Shown piece by piece: positions 7,035 through 13,821 of a stretch of 17,585 nucleotides of DNA. Both the position numbers and the translations under genes were made by a program. The notes below the pieces were generated by a model. The model worked only from the letters and a program-made list of their open reading frames with translations. It did not search any database and was not told the origin of the DNA. This DNA comes from Holosporales bacterium (GTDB lineage Bacteria > Pseudomonadota > Alphaproteobacteria > BNTO01), in the NCBI GenBank assembly GCA_031257795.1, contig JAIRNW010000004.1:1-17585 (forward strand). The letters run 5' to 3'. Position 1 is the first letter of the stretch; every line of letters begins with the position of its first letter.

Positions 7035-8327
7035 TTAGCTTCTGCGCCTAACCATATCAGGGTTGAACGTTTTAAGGAGCGATGGTGCGAAGTCCACAGC
7101 CAGCTCGAATTCACACCCGGCCGCCTCGGAAATCATATCAAAGCCCTCTTTATTAACGAACTCATCATTATATACGATGGCTCCTCCTTCCACTTCAAAC
7201 TGTCCGTTTCCAATTGCTGACTTCCTTGAACAACTATTCAAAAGATCCAACAATTCCTCACGCACATTAGTCTTATTCCACTCGGTTTCTTCTTTCGTGA
7301 TTGCGTTACACAAGCAAACTAAACAAATCAACCCAGGATGACACGCAAGCCAGTCATGATATGGCTGATTGCCAGCAGTTTGTGCCTTTGAGTGCTGTGC
7401 CAATCTAACGAAGTCCACTATGCAATCAAGCCACATGAAAAACTTTTCTTTGGCCTGCGGGGCGGCCCCAGCTTGCACCAGGTTCCACAACTTTTCGCTA
7501 ATCTTATACGCTGAAGGAAAGGATCTTGTGAAATCTGTACAGTACGCCCGCAAGTAAAGGGCTCCACTAGTGACAGACTCCCATTCTTCCCGTGTGTACC
7601 CGATAAAGGTTTTCGCATCGACGACCCTTTTCCTAACCAAATCCGCGGCGCCCGGCCTGTCCGTACTAAACCCGTCTTCATTCACCACACGTGTCAGAAG
7701 ACTAAGGGTGTCGCGGGGCAAAGGCGCGCCACTTTTAGCCCTTTCCATACAGCGTATCACGATGGTGGATTCCTTCGCATGCCGCGATACCGCACTTTGA
7801 AGCGTGTCATTTTCGGCCAGTGCCTTGGTGAACCACAGGGCGAGCGAGTTTTCTGTGGGGTGCTGCGCGTTATAGCCGGCCGCCCTGGCAAGGGTTAGCA
7901 GCTTCTCTAAGCTAGAGCCGGACTGGATCCTGTCTTCAGAATATGCCATGCCTGGTTCCGCTGCCGGTTGACCAGCGCGCGGACTGGCAGCCACCATCTC
8001 CACGCCTTGCTCCGCTGCCGGTTGACCAGCGCGCGGACTGGCTCCAGCTAGCGCCACACGGGCCCCCTCCGGCACCGGCCGCAGATCAAAAACCTCTCCT
8101 TTCGTTATTTGCCGAACAGGAGGCGCTTTCGGCTCTGGTTGCGCCGCCAGTGGTGCGCCATTGACACTTGTCGAGGGGTGCCTGGCAAGATTCGTATTCT
8201 CTAGACCTATATTGCGCATTACTACTGGTCGTGGTTTAAGCGCCCTCATAGCTTCAGCGTCGTATAAAGAACAAACAGTAATTCCAAATGCGGAACTGAC
8301 AACTTGCAACATTAAAACCTTCGACAT
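7035..8327 (-). CDS. Exported protein of unknown function, family 2 (first member)
   Basis: I recognise no described family. The 430-residue product starts at ATG 8327 with GAGG five bases upstream. The frame is open further upstream to 8387, but homology with the divergent paralogue at 8759 begins at this ATG. It has a Sec-type signal (KVLMLQVVSSAFGITVCSLYDAEA, cleavage plausible after AEA). A Pro/Ala-rich linker follows, holding two ASPRAGQPAAE repeats (96-106, 114-124), then a mostly helical C-terminal domain. Blocks shared with the paralogue include END-L--A, IV-FVRLA, HPGL--LV-LCN and an IVYNDEFVN-type segment near the end. The 5' 60 codons are almost identical in DNA to the paralogue while the rest is widely diverged. 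Confidence 0.78.
   Translation of the reverse strand: MSKVLMLQVVSSAFGITVCSLYDAEAMRALKPRPVVMRNIGLENTNLARHPSTSVNGAPLAAQPEPKAPPVRQITKGEVFDLRPVPEGARVALAGASPRAGQPAAEQGVEMVAASPRAGQPAAEPGMAYSEDRIQSGSSLEKLLTLARAAGYNAQHPTENSLALWFTKALAENDTLQSAVSRHAKESTIVIRCMERAKSGAPLPRDTLSLLTRVVNEDGFSTDRPGAADLVRKRVVDAKTFIGYTREEWESVTSGALYLRAYCTDFTRSFPSAYKISEKLWNLVQAGAAPQAKEKFFMWLDCIVDFVRLAQHSKAQTAGNQPYHDWLACHPGLICLVCLCNAITKEETEWNKTNVREELLDLLNSCSRKSAIGNGQFEVEGGAIVYNDEFVNKEGFDMISEAAGCEFELAVDFAPSLLKTFNPDMVRRRS
7957..8042 (-). repeat. 32-bp direct repeat within the family 2 gene
   Basis: Two identical 32-base copies (7957-7988 and 8011-8042, period 54) encode the repeated SPRAGQPAAE peptide in the linker of the exported protein. 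Confidence 0.85.
8139..8317 (-). repeat. 5' cassette shared by the two family 2 genes (left arm of a large inverted repeat)
   Basis: These 179 bases are the reverse complement of 8772-8950 with three mismatches by direct comparison. They encode the signal peptide and the next ~35 residues. Identity stops abruptly at both ends. Confidence 0.92.
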
Positions 8328-8361
8328 ACTAACCTCAAATGAAGAACAAATAACCGAATGC

Positions 8362-8401
8362 ACCATACCACTTCTCGAGAAAGACAACTTATTTTTCTTA
8401 T
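8362..8401 (-). promoter_or_regulatory. Shared upstream motif, possible promoter (family 2, minus gene)
   Basis: On the minus strand ATAAGAAAAATAA (8401-8389), TTGTCT (8387-8382) and TATGGT (8367-8362) are followed by the leader of the gene starting at 8327. The same order occurs upstream of the divergent paralogue. The 14-base spacer is short for sigma70, so promoter function is uncertain. The stretch 8402-8676 shows no gene. Confidence 0.35.
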
Positions 8402-8676
8402 TTTTATGATCAACGATAAAGAGGATTGAGGCACAACATAATCTACCTGTTAAACCCTTTCCAGAAGGGCTAAGTTGATGAGTAAAACTAGATGTATCGA
8501 TGCAAGTAATTTAATGGTTAAGCAGCAATAACACAAAAGCTTTTTTCTGGTAACACTCTGACCCTGATGTGATTTTAGTAAATGCGAGTTTGTCACTCCT
8601 ATGCCAACTTGAGCGGCACACGTGTTCCACGCCTGCGCTACTGCTTCCAATCCTTTATAACTTTTTCATTTGCAAT

Positions 8677-8721
8677 ATAAGAAAAATAAAAGAGTTGTTT
8701 TTAGCAAGAAGACAGTATAGT
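8677..8721 (+). promoter_or_regulatory. Shared upstream motif, possible promoter (family 2, plus gene)
   Basis: ATAAGAAAAATAA (8677-8689), TTGTTT (8695-8700) and TATAGT (8716-8721) mirror the order found before the minus-strand paralogue. The spacer is 15 bases. An alternative reading is TTGTTT with TAGTAT at 17 bases. Confidence 0.4.
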
Positions 8722-8758
8722 ATTAACAAGTGAAATCCGTTTTTTATTTGAGCCCAAT

Positions 8759-10267
8759 ATGAAAAAAAAGATTTTAATGTTGCAAGTTGTCAGTTCCGCA
8801 TTTGGAATTACTGTTTGTTCTTTATACGACGCTGAAGCTATGAGGGCGCTTAAACCACGACCAGTAGTAATGCGCAATATAGATCCAGAGAATACGAATC
8901 TTGCCAGGCCCCCCTCGACAAGTGTCAATGGCGCACCACTGGCGGCGCAATCTGGTCCGGGTACGCAGCAAAATAGGCCGGGTGATATTGCATCGAACCG
9001 GGGTGGGGCGCAAATTGGTCCGGGTTCTAGGCCGCAAAGTAATCAGTCAACGTCTGGGCAATGCCCGCTATCACAGGTGTCGCCAAGTAGTCAGCCTCCA
9101 CAGATAGGTGGGCAAAGGCCACCAGCATCGCCACCCACATCGTCTAGGGTGGAACAGATCCAGTCATCATTAACATCGCCAAAAGGTCCATCGCCAAAAG
9201 GTCCATCGGCACAAGGTCCATCGGCACAAGGTCCATCGCCACAAGGTGCCGCCACTCAGTCTCATGTAACGTTTTCAGACTCGGAATCATCTGATAGTAG
9301 TGAAGCATTTGAAGCACAATACTCTGACCTGATGAAAATCGCCGAAGCAAATGGTTTTGATAGATCAAACGGGGCTCTTGATGTTTGGCTGGCTGACAGA
9401 ATATTGGAGAACGATATTCTTAAAGGTGCAATAGTGCGATGCACTGGAAAAGCTGATATCGTTTTGACGGTTATGACCAGGGCAATGACTAGACAACGAC
9501 CATATCTAACAAGTGATAGTTTGAATGTTCTGAACGAGTTAGCTATGAATCGGACGCAGGAGTTTAGTGACGCGTTGAACCGTAGACTACTTCCTTCTAG
9601 CATCCCCGACCGATGTATAGAAGATTTTTTTGGATGTGATGTCTCCAACGCGTCTGACGGACAGTTCACGGGAATCTTATACTCTTATGGCCCTGCTTTC
9701 TTACAGGCATACAGTCCAGAAATCGTCCTTGCGGATGGTAGAGCAGCAGCGCTTGTTTCGAAGTTGATGGAATGTCTAGAGGCTCGTTATCAAGGATGGA
9801 AAAAAGACGGATCCGTTAAGAAAAAGTTTGGAGAAGGGTATTGTCTTATACTTAATGCTATAGTTGAGTTTGTAAGACTAGCGCGGGGGGCAAACAAAGC
9901 AGCGAACATTGACTGGGTCGTAGCGCATCCAGGCCTAGCACCTTTAGTTTACTTGTGTAATGAAACCGGACAAGGACCGGCGCTGTTAGGCTTCTTGAAG
10001 GCTCATTTCAACTGGCCGTATGGTGGTTGGGCGACGTTTGGAAATGGAGGAGGATGCTTTAACAATGTAAATGGGGTACTTGTATACAATGGTAATTACG
10101 TTAATGCTAAGGATTATGAGAATTTTGTCGATGGCAGGAATATTACTTTTAAGTTGAGTGACAAACACATTAATAGAACCGGGAAGAACCAAGTCCTTGA
10201 CACCGCAATCTTTAACAGTATTGATCCTAGTATAATAGAGAGGCTGCCGCAAGTTACGGCCAAGTAG
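8759..10267 (+). CDS. Exported protein of unknown function, family 2 (second member)
   Basis: The 502-residue product starts at ATG 8759 (weak TTTGAG ribosome binding site). It is divergently oriented to its paralogue ending at 7035. Residues 1-28 form a signal peptide (KKKILMLQVVSSAFG...DAEA), and residues 5-64 are encoded by the near-identical 179-bp cassette. A long low-complexity linker follows (about 65-175, rich in Pro, Ser, Gly and Gln), ending in five pentapeptides of SPKGP/SAQGP type. The C-terminal domain (about 185-502) shares with the paralogue ALDVWLADRILEND, LNAIVEFVRLA, AHPGLAPLVYLCN and VLVYNGNYVNAKDY. The layout of signal, disordered linker and folded domain resembles secreted effectors or surface proteins, but no known motif supports a specific role. 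Confidence 0.78.
   Translation: MKKKILMLQVVSSAFGITVCSLYDAEAMRALKPRPVVMRNIDPENTNLARPPSTSVNGAPLAAQSGPGTQQNRPGDIASNRGGAQIGPGSRPQSNQSTSGQCPLSQVSPSSQPPQIGGQRPPASPPTSSRVEQIQSSLTSPKGPSPKGPSAQGPSAQGPSPQGAATQSHVTFSDSESSDSSEAFEAQYSDLMKIAEANGFDRSNGALDVWLADRILENDILKGAIVRCTGKADIVLTVMTRAMTRQRPYLTSDSLNVLNELAMNRTQEFSDALNRRLLPSSIPDRCIEDFFGCDVSNASDGQFTGILYSYGPAFLQAYSPEIVLADGRAAALVSKLMECLEARYQGWKKDGSVKKKFGEGYCLILNAIVEFVRLARGANKAANIDWVVAHPGLAPLVYLCNETGQGPALLGFLKAHFNWPYGGWATFGNGGGCFNNVNGVLVYNGNYVNAKDYENFVDGRNITFKLSDKHINRTGKNQVLDTAIFNSIDPSIIERLPQVTAK
8772..8950 (+). repeat. 5' cassette shared by the two family 2 genes (right arm of the inverted repeat)
   Basis: Reverse complement of 8139-8317 with three mismatches in 179 bases. 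The two arms are about 450 bases apart and contain the start regions of both divergent genes. Confidence 0.92.
9176..9250 (+). repeat. 15-bp tandem repeat (5 units) in the family 2 gene
   Basis: Units of TCGCCAAAAGGTCCA and TCGGCACAAGGTCCA, with a last unit of TCGCCACAAGGTGCC, encode SPKGP, SPKGP, SAQGP, SAQGP and SPQGA. In frame and likely variable in copy number. Confidence 0.9.
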
Positions 10268-10302
10268 TGTGTTGCAAGCTGCGATTGACGGCTGGGATAG
10301 AA

Positions 10303-10389
10303 GGTTAGCGAGTTCGTCGGATCGGGCTGCTGGCGAAGTCACAGGCTTTGCTGGAGCACCGATTCGACCAGCCTGTAAACTTTTAGCTG
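10303..10389 (+). repeat. Deleted family B relic
   Basis: TAGCGAGTTCGTCG is followed by the 3' half of the long B subtype: GGCTGCTGGCGAAGTCACAG, then CTTTGCTGGAGC and CAGCCTGTAAACTTT. The central core is missing. It abuts the complete copy B3. No gene is present in 10268-10894, which is all repeat-derived or unassigned. Confidence 0.6.
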
Positions 10390-10551
10390 TATACCCAGTC
10401 ATCGAAAGTTTGCGAGCAGGAGACACGTCGCGCAGAAGCACAGCGTACTTATGGTACGTGAGCATTCGCGCAACACCGGGCTCCCAACAAAGCCGTAGAT
10501 TTTGTTGGGGCTCCGTTCGACGAACTTGCAATCTTTTGATGACTGGGTATA
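10390..10551 (-). repeat. Family B palindromic repeat, copy B3 (long subtype)
   Basis: The outer arms are TATACCCAGTCATCGAAAG and its near complement ending GATGACTGGGTATA. It contains the core in reverse orientation and an additional internal stem-loop (CCCAACAAAGCC...GATTTTGTTGGG) absent from short copies. Confidence 0.85.
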
Positions 10552-10556
10552 TACAT

Positions 10557-10644
10557 TTCGAACATGAAAACCAGGATTTTTTCGACTCGTAGACCGCGAT
10601 TCACCTAGAAAAAATTCCTGAGAGTCATGTGAGATGAGTATATA
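10557..10644 (+). repeat. Family C repeat, copy C1
   Basis: It matches the reverse complement of 17379-17467 with scattered differences. Shared words include CCTGAGAGTCATG, GAGATGAGTATATA, TGAAAACC and GGATTT. It directly follows B3. Confidence 0.7.
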
Positions 10645-10688
10645 CACTAGATCTGTTGCAGAAGGAAGTATTCAACAGGCCTTTCTGT

Positions 10689-10829
10689 GGACCTCTTTCC
10701 AAACTCTTCAAAATCAGTTTTTGGGTACGTCGATCCGGTTCGAAACTCACGTACATCTAAGTACGCTCCGCTTCTGTGCTCCGTGTCTCCTTCCAAAAAT
10801 TCTGATTTTAAATGTTTCGAAAGAGGTCC
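10689..10829 (+). repeat. Family A palindromic repeat, copy A3
   Basis: A complete 141-bp copy with slightly diverged arms (GGACCTCTTTCCAAACTC and AAATGTTTCGAAAGAGGTCC). TGT flanks both sides, a possible 3-bp target duplication. Confidence 0.88.
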
Positions 10830-10830
10830 T

Positions 10831-10900
10831 GTGTTTAGGTAGGTGTTTGGGTAGGTGTTTGGGTAGGTGTTTAGGTAGGTGTTTAGGTAGGTGTTTAGGC
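10831..10900 (+). repeat. 12-bp tandem repeat reaching into the rsmA stop codon
   Basis: Five full units of GTGTTTAGGTAG / GTGTTTGGGTAG plus a partial sixth. The rsmA stop (10895-10897 on the minus strand) lies in the partial unit. Confidence 0.9.
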
Positions 10901-11893
10901 GTGTTGAGTTCGCTCAAAAAGTTCTAGTTCTTTTGCCAAAAACACAAAGTCTTGCACTGAGAGTTCCTCGGCCCTGCAGGAGCTGTTTTTCCCGATTTCG
11001 CCCAAAATATCGTCAAGGTTGTCGCGGAAAAAGCGTTGCAGGGAGTGCTTTATGATTTTTCTGCGATTTTGGAAAGCTGCGGACAATATTTTCAGTAGAA
11101 TCTGAACAACTGCATCTCGCTCATCAGACCTATTGCCTTCTGGCAAAAATGTGTTGTGCGGGGTGAGTTTGAGCAGGCAAGAGTGCACTTTCGGCGCGGG
11201 AGTGAAGGCGCCTGGGGCTAAAGTCATCACTTTTTCACACGACACGAGGCTCTGAGCCAGAACGGAGAGCTTCCCATACTGCTTAGACCGCGGTTTGGCC
11301 ATAATCCTATCGGCAACCTCTTTTTGAAACATCAAAACCATAACTTCAACATCGCGCAGATCTAACAGAAGATTCATGAAAATTCGCGTTCCGACATTGT
11401 ATGGTAGGTTTGACACTATTTTGATCTTTCTCTCATTATACTCGTCCCGGATGCAATCTAATCTAAATGAAGGGGCATCTCCCTCAAGCACACTCAGGCG
11501 CAAAAAGTTTGCGGATCCATCCTCTTTCGCGGAGCCAGCCTCTGAAGATTTTGCAGGAAAGTCGGCCTCCTCCACCGCGACTTGCAACTCGCGTAAAGCG
11601 CACACACAGGCTCGGTCTTTTTCAATAGCAATAAGATGAAATGGATTTTGCTTTAAAATCTCGCGAGTAAGACAGCCCGGGCCTGCCCCAATTTCCAACA
11701 CCACGTTCTGAGATAAATCCCCGGCGCTAGCAACAATATTATGCAATATTTCCGGATTTAATATGAAATTCTGTCCTAAAGACTTAGAGAATTTTGAATT
11801 CCGCAGGAGCGCAAATTTCTTTATAACATCGGTTAATGAAGGAATGCTGGGAACCGAGCTTAAGTCTTTCTCGCTATTCCTTCGCCCGCTCAA
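10895..11893 (-). CDS. rsmA: 16S rRNA dimethyladenosine transferase RsmA (KsgA)
   Basis: RsmA uses S-adenosylmethionine to dimethylate two adjacent adenines near the 3' end of 16S rRNA during small-subunit maturation. The 332-residue product has SLGQNFIL (38-45), the SAM-binding motif LEIGAGPG (66-73), an acidic IEKD, and the catalytic NLPY (162-165). The FQKEVADRI and YGKLSVL segments that follow are typical of the family. It is longer than the ~270-residue E. coli enzyme because of an N-terminal extension and an Ala/Ser/Glu-rich insertion at about 108-130. The likely start is TTG 11893, with GGGAG upstream. It overlaps the end of efp by 20 bases, implying translational coupling. Confidence 0.94.
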   Translation of the reverse strand: MSGRRNSEKDLSSVPSIPSLTDVIKKFALLRNSKFSKSLGQNFILNPEILHNIVASAGDLSQNVVLEIGAGPGCLTREILKQNPFHLIAIEKDRACVCALRELQVAVEEADFPAKSSEAGSAKEDGSANFLRLSVLEGDAPSFRLDCIRDEYNERKIKIVSNLPYNVGTRIFMNLLLDLRDVEVMVLMFQKEVADRIMAKPRSKQYGKLSVLAQSLVSCEKVMTLAPGAFTPAPKVHSCLLKLTPHNTFLPEGNRSDERDAVVQILLKILSAAFQNRRKIIKHSLQRFFRDNLDDILGEIGKNSSCRAEELSVQDFVFLAKELELFERTQHA

Positions 11894-12440
11894 CGTAGCT
11901 CCCGTCCGCAGTGTTAACGACGATCCGCATCCCGGAATCTATATGCTGTGGCACCATCACGCGCACTCCATTTTCCAGAAACGCCGGCTTATACGACGAG
12001 CTCGCGGTCTGCCCCTTAACCACCGGATCCGCGCTTTCGATCGTCATAATAACGGTCTGCGGCAGGCTCGCGCTGATAATTTTCCCCTCATAGAAAGACA
12101 GGTTGACGATCATTCCGTCTTGCAAAAACGCCACAGAACTACCCAAGACGTCGCAGTCGATGCTCACCTGCTCGAATGTGTCCTGGTCCATGAAAACAAG
12201 CTGTTCTGCGTCTTTATAGAGGAATTGGAAGGGCTTTTCCTCGAGAAACACGCGCTCAACAACATCGGCCGAGCGCAGCCTTTCGTTATATTTCGTTCCG
12301 TCAGTGACGCATTTCAGCTCAGTTTGTATGTAGGCCCCGCCTTTGCCGGGCTGCACGTGCATCGTATACGTCACAACGCAGAGCTTCCCTTGGTACTCTA
12401 CTACGTTCCCGACTTTCATTTCATTGGCGCCGATTTTCAT
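11874..12440 (-). CDS. efp: Elongation factor P
   Basis: EF-P binds between the P and E sites and relieves ribosome stalling at polyproline stretches. The 188-residue length is standard. The N-terminal KOW-like domain (NVVEYQGKLCVV) includes the loop PGKG with Lys33 at the position that is modified in many bacteria. Two OB-like domains follow, ending DSGMRIVVNTADGSYVERA, a classic EF-P tail. The frame is open upstream through repeat B4, but the start is ATG 12440, which has GGAGAGGG just upstream and matches the usual N-terminus. The ribosome binding site abuts the end of B4. rsmA follows with a 20-base overlap. I see no epmA/epmB-type modification genes in the window. Confidence 0.96.
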   Translation of the reverse strand: MKIGANEMKVGNVVEYQGKLCVVTYTMHVQPGKGGAYIQTELKCVTDGTKYNERLRSADVVERVFLEEKPFQFLYKDAEQLVFMDQDTFEQVSIDCDVLGSSVAFLQDGMIVNLSFYEGKIISASLPQTVIMTIESADPVVKGQTASSSYKPAFLENGVRVMVPQHIDSGMRIVVNTADGSYVERAKE

Positions 12441-12453
12441 AGCCCTCTCCTGA

Positions 12454-12570
12454 CTCAGACACAAAAAGTTTGTTGGTTCGTCTCTTCGATGCTCGGTCTG
12501 AGCAGTACGTAGAGTACAGCTCGGCGCCTGCGCTTCGAGGCTCCTGCCACCAATTCTTTCGGTGACTGAG
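12454..12570 (+). repeat. Family B palindromic repeat, copy B4
   Basis: The left arm is CTCAGACACAAAAAG and the right arm CTTTCGGTGACTGAG. The core differs from other copies: TGCTCGGTCTGAGCAGTACG followed by TAGAGTAC forms its own local hairpin. It lies 4 bases from the efp ribosome binding site, so it is part of the efp leader. Confidence 0.8.
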
Positions 12571-12583
12571 CCATGCATGTAGT

Positions 12584-12605
12584 CACAAAAAGTTTGTTGG
12601 TTCGT
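12584..12605 (+). repeat. Solitary family B arm
   Basis: Twenty-two bases (CACAAAAAGTTTGTTGG then TTCGT) are identical to the left arm of B4 about 13 bases downstream of B4, without core or second arm. A partial or nested insertion is likely. Confidence 0.6.
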
Positions 12606-12607
12606 TT

Positions 12608-12628
12608 AAAAATGGACGGTTCACCGTC
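12608..12628 (-). terminator. Probable intrinsic terminator of tRNA-Met
   Basis: On the minus strand GACGG-TGAA-CCGTC forms a short GC-rich stem-loop followed by CATTTTT, about 24 bases after the tRNA 3' end. Confidence 0.5.
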
Positions 12629-12651
12629 ACAACGCTCGCTCATGTATTGCG

Positions 12652-12725
<74 letters not shown>

Positions 12726-12736
12726 ATACATGCTCC

Positions 12737-12765
12737 AGTGTAATAAAAAGCTATAAACAAGTCAA
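12737..12765 (-). promoter_or_regulatory. Promoter of tRNA-Met
   Basis: On the minus strand TTGACT (12765-12760), 17 bases, then TACACT (12742-12737), ending about 11 bases before the mature tRNA 5' end. Confidence 0.75.
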
Positions 12766-12812
12766 ATTCCCGCCCTCGCCAAAAGTTGCAGTGTCGCCAT
12801 TCGACGAACATA

Positions 12813-12924
12813 CTATCACAAAAAGAATTGGGAGCAGGAGCCTCGGAGCGCAGAAGCACGGCGTACTTTAGGTACGTGAGCATTCGAGCATCGCGGCAAC
12901 GAACTCAAAAACTTTTTGTGACAG
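12813..12924 (-). repeat. Family B palindromic repeat, copy B5
   Basis: The arms are CTATCACAAAAAG and CTTTTTGTGACAG, with the core in reverse orientation (GCGTACTTTAGGTACGTGAG). It ends 4 bases after the hydrolase stop codon, so it lies in that gene's 3' untranslated region. Confidence 0.85.
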
Positions 12925-12928
12925 GGTA

Positions 12929-13600
12929 TCAACTTGCGATCTGTTCGCGCTCCTTTTCCATTGTCGCAAGTTCCCGCTTAACATACTCCTGTATACACTT
13001 GTTAAGCTTGTCCAGCAGCCCATCAAAAGAGTGGTTCGCACCGCTGATGGTGTCATAGCAAATGTTTAGCCCCCTTTGTGCGCGGATTTTCGCCACTAAA
13101 TTCTCCACAGCCGCCTGCGAAACCGTTTTGTCTTGTTCACCGTAGATAATCTGCCCAGAAACCGGGCACGGCGCCAAAAAATTGAAATCAAACGTATCTA
13201 TTTGCGGATTAACTATAACGAACCTCTCGAATTCAGGGCGCCGCATCAGCAGCTGCATAGCGATCCATGCCCCAAACGAAAACCCTGCCACCCACAAACT
13301 ATTCGTGAGGTATTGGGACGACTGCAGCCAGTCTAGCGCGGCGGCGGCGTCGTTGAGCTCTCCTTCACCGTCGCCAAACACCCCTTCCGAGCGGCCAACC
13401 CCGCGGAAATTAAAGCGGAGCGTCCCGAAGCCCTGCTCGTGGAACGCCTTGCTCATGCATTGCACCACGTCGTTGTCCATTCTGCCGCCCTTCAACGGGT
13501 GGGGGTGTAGAATGGTCACGACCGGGAGGGCGGAATTGCTTGGAGGCAGGTACCTGGCTTCGAGGCGGCCGTCCGGTCCATTAATAAAGATGTCAACCAT
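12929..13600 (-). CDS. Alpha/beta hydrolase (COG2945-like)
   Basis: The 223-residue product starts at ATG 13600. Motifs typical of a small alphaproteobacterial alpha/beta hydrolase group are HPHPLKGGRMDN (32-43), RFNFRGVGRSEG (62-73) and nucleophile Ser108 in GFSFGAW. Asp157 (YGEQD) and His190 (GANHSF) complete a plausible catalytic triad. The substrate is unknown; members of this group are usually annotated as dienelactone-hydrolase-like or unspecified hydrolases. The frame stays open upstream through repeat B6, but the conserved N-terminus MVDIFINGPDGRLEARY fixes the start. No Shine-Dalgarno is visible, while TATACA lies only a few bases before the ATG, so a very short leader or leaderless mRNA is possible. 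Confidence 0.9.
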   Translation of the reverse strand: MVDIFINGPDGRLEARYLPPSNSALPVVTILHPHPLKGGRMDNDVVQCMSKAFHEQGFGTLRFNFRGVGRSEGVFGDGEGELNDAAAALDWLQSSQYLTNSLWVAGFSFGAWIAMQLLMRRPEFERFVIVNPQIDTFDFNFLAPCPVSGQIIYGEQDKTVSQAAVENLVAKIRAQRGLNICYDTISGANHSFDGLLDKLNKCIQEYVKRELATMEKEREQIAS

Positions 13601-13622
13601 ATTTGTATAATGCCCAATACTA

Positions 13623-13743
13623 TAGCCAATCACAGCTGAACTGTGGATTCGTCGATCCGGTGCTCGGCTTGAGCGGTACGTTTGAGTCCGGCTCGGCGGC
13701 TGCGCTCCGTGTCTCCTGCCCACAATTCACTTGTGATTGGCTA
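13623..13743 (+). repeat. Family B palindromic repeat, copy B6 (arm variant)
   Basis: The arms are TAGCCAATCACA and TGTGATTGGCTA, a perfect complement but a different sequence from other B copies. An inner arm pair CTGTGG / CCACA(A) is also present. The core is diverged (GCTCGGCTTGAGCGGTACG). It lies just upstream of the hydrolase. Confidence 0.8.
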
Positions 13744-13821
13744 CAGTGCACTGTCCATGTAAAGGTTCTAGCATACAAGTGTAATGATGACAACTGTGGT
13801 TTTATCGAAATTTTTCTTGTA

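Noticed and set aside
8450..8650. Small minus-strand gene of 66 codons between the two family 2 genes
   Set aside because: No ribosome binding site, no recognisable motif, and it lies in the leader region of the divergent pair. Nothing supports it beyond an open frame.
10831..10900. CRISPR array
   Set aside because: Units are 12 bp and contiguous, with no spacers. The dispersed A and B repeats are also not regularly spaced, so no CRISPR array is present.
12441..12578. N-terminal extension of EF-P through repeat B4
   Set aside because: The extension is repeat-encoded, whereas the standard EF-P N-terminus with a strong ribosome binding site starts at 12440.
13601..13723. N-terminal extension of the hydrolase through repeat B6
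   Set aside because: The residues come from repeat B6 and low-complexity sequence. The family N-terminus begins at ATG 13600.
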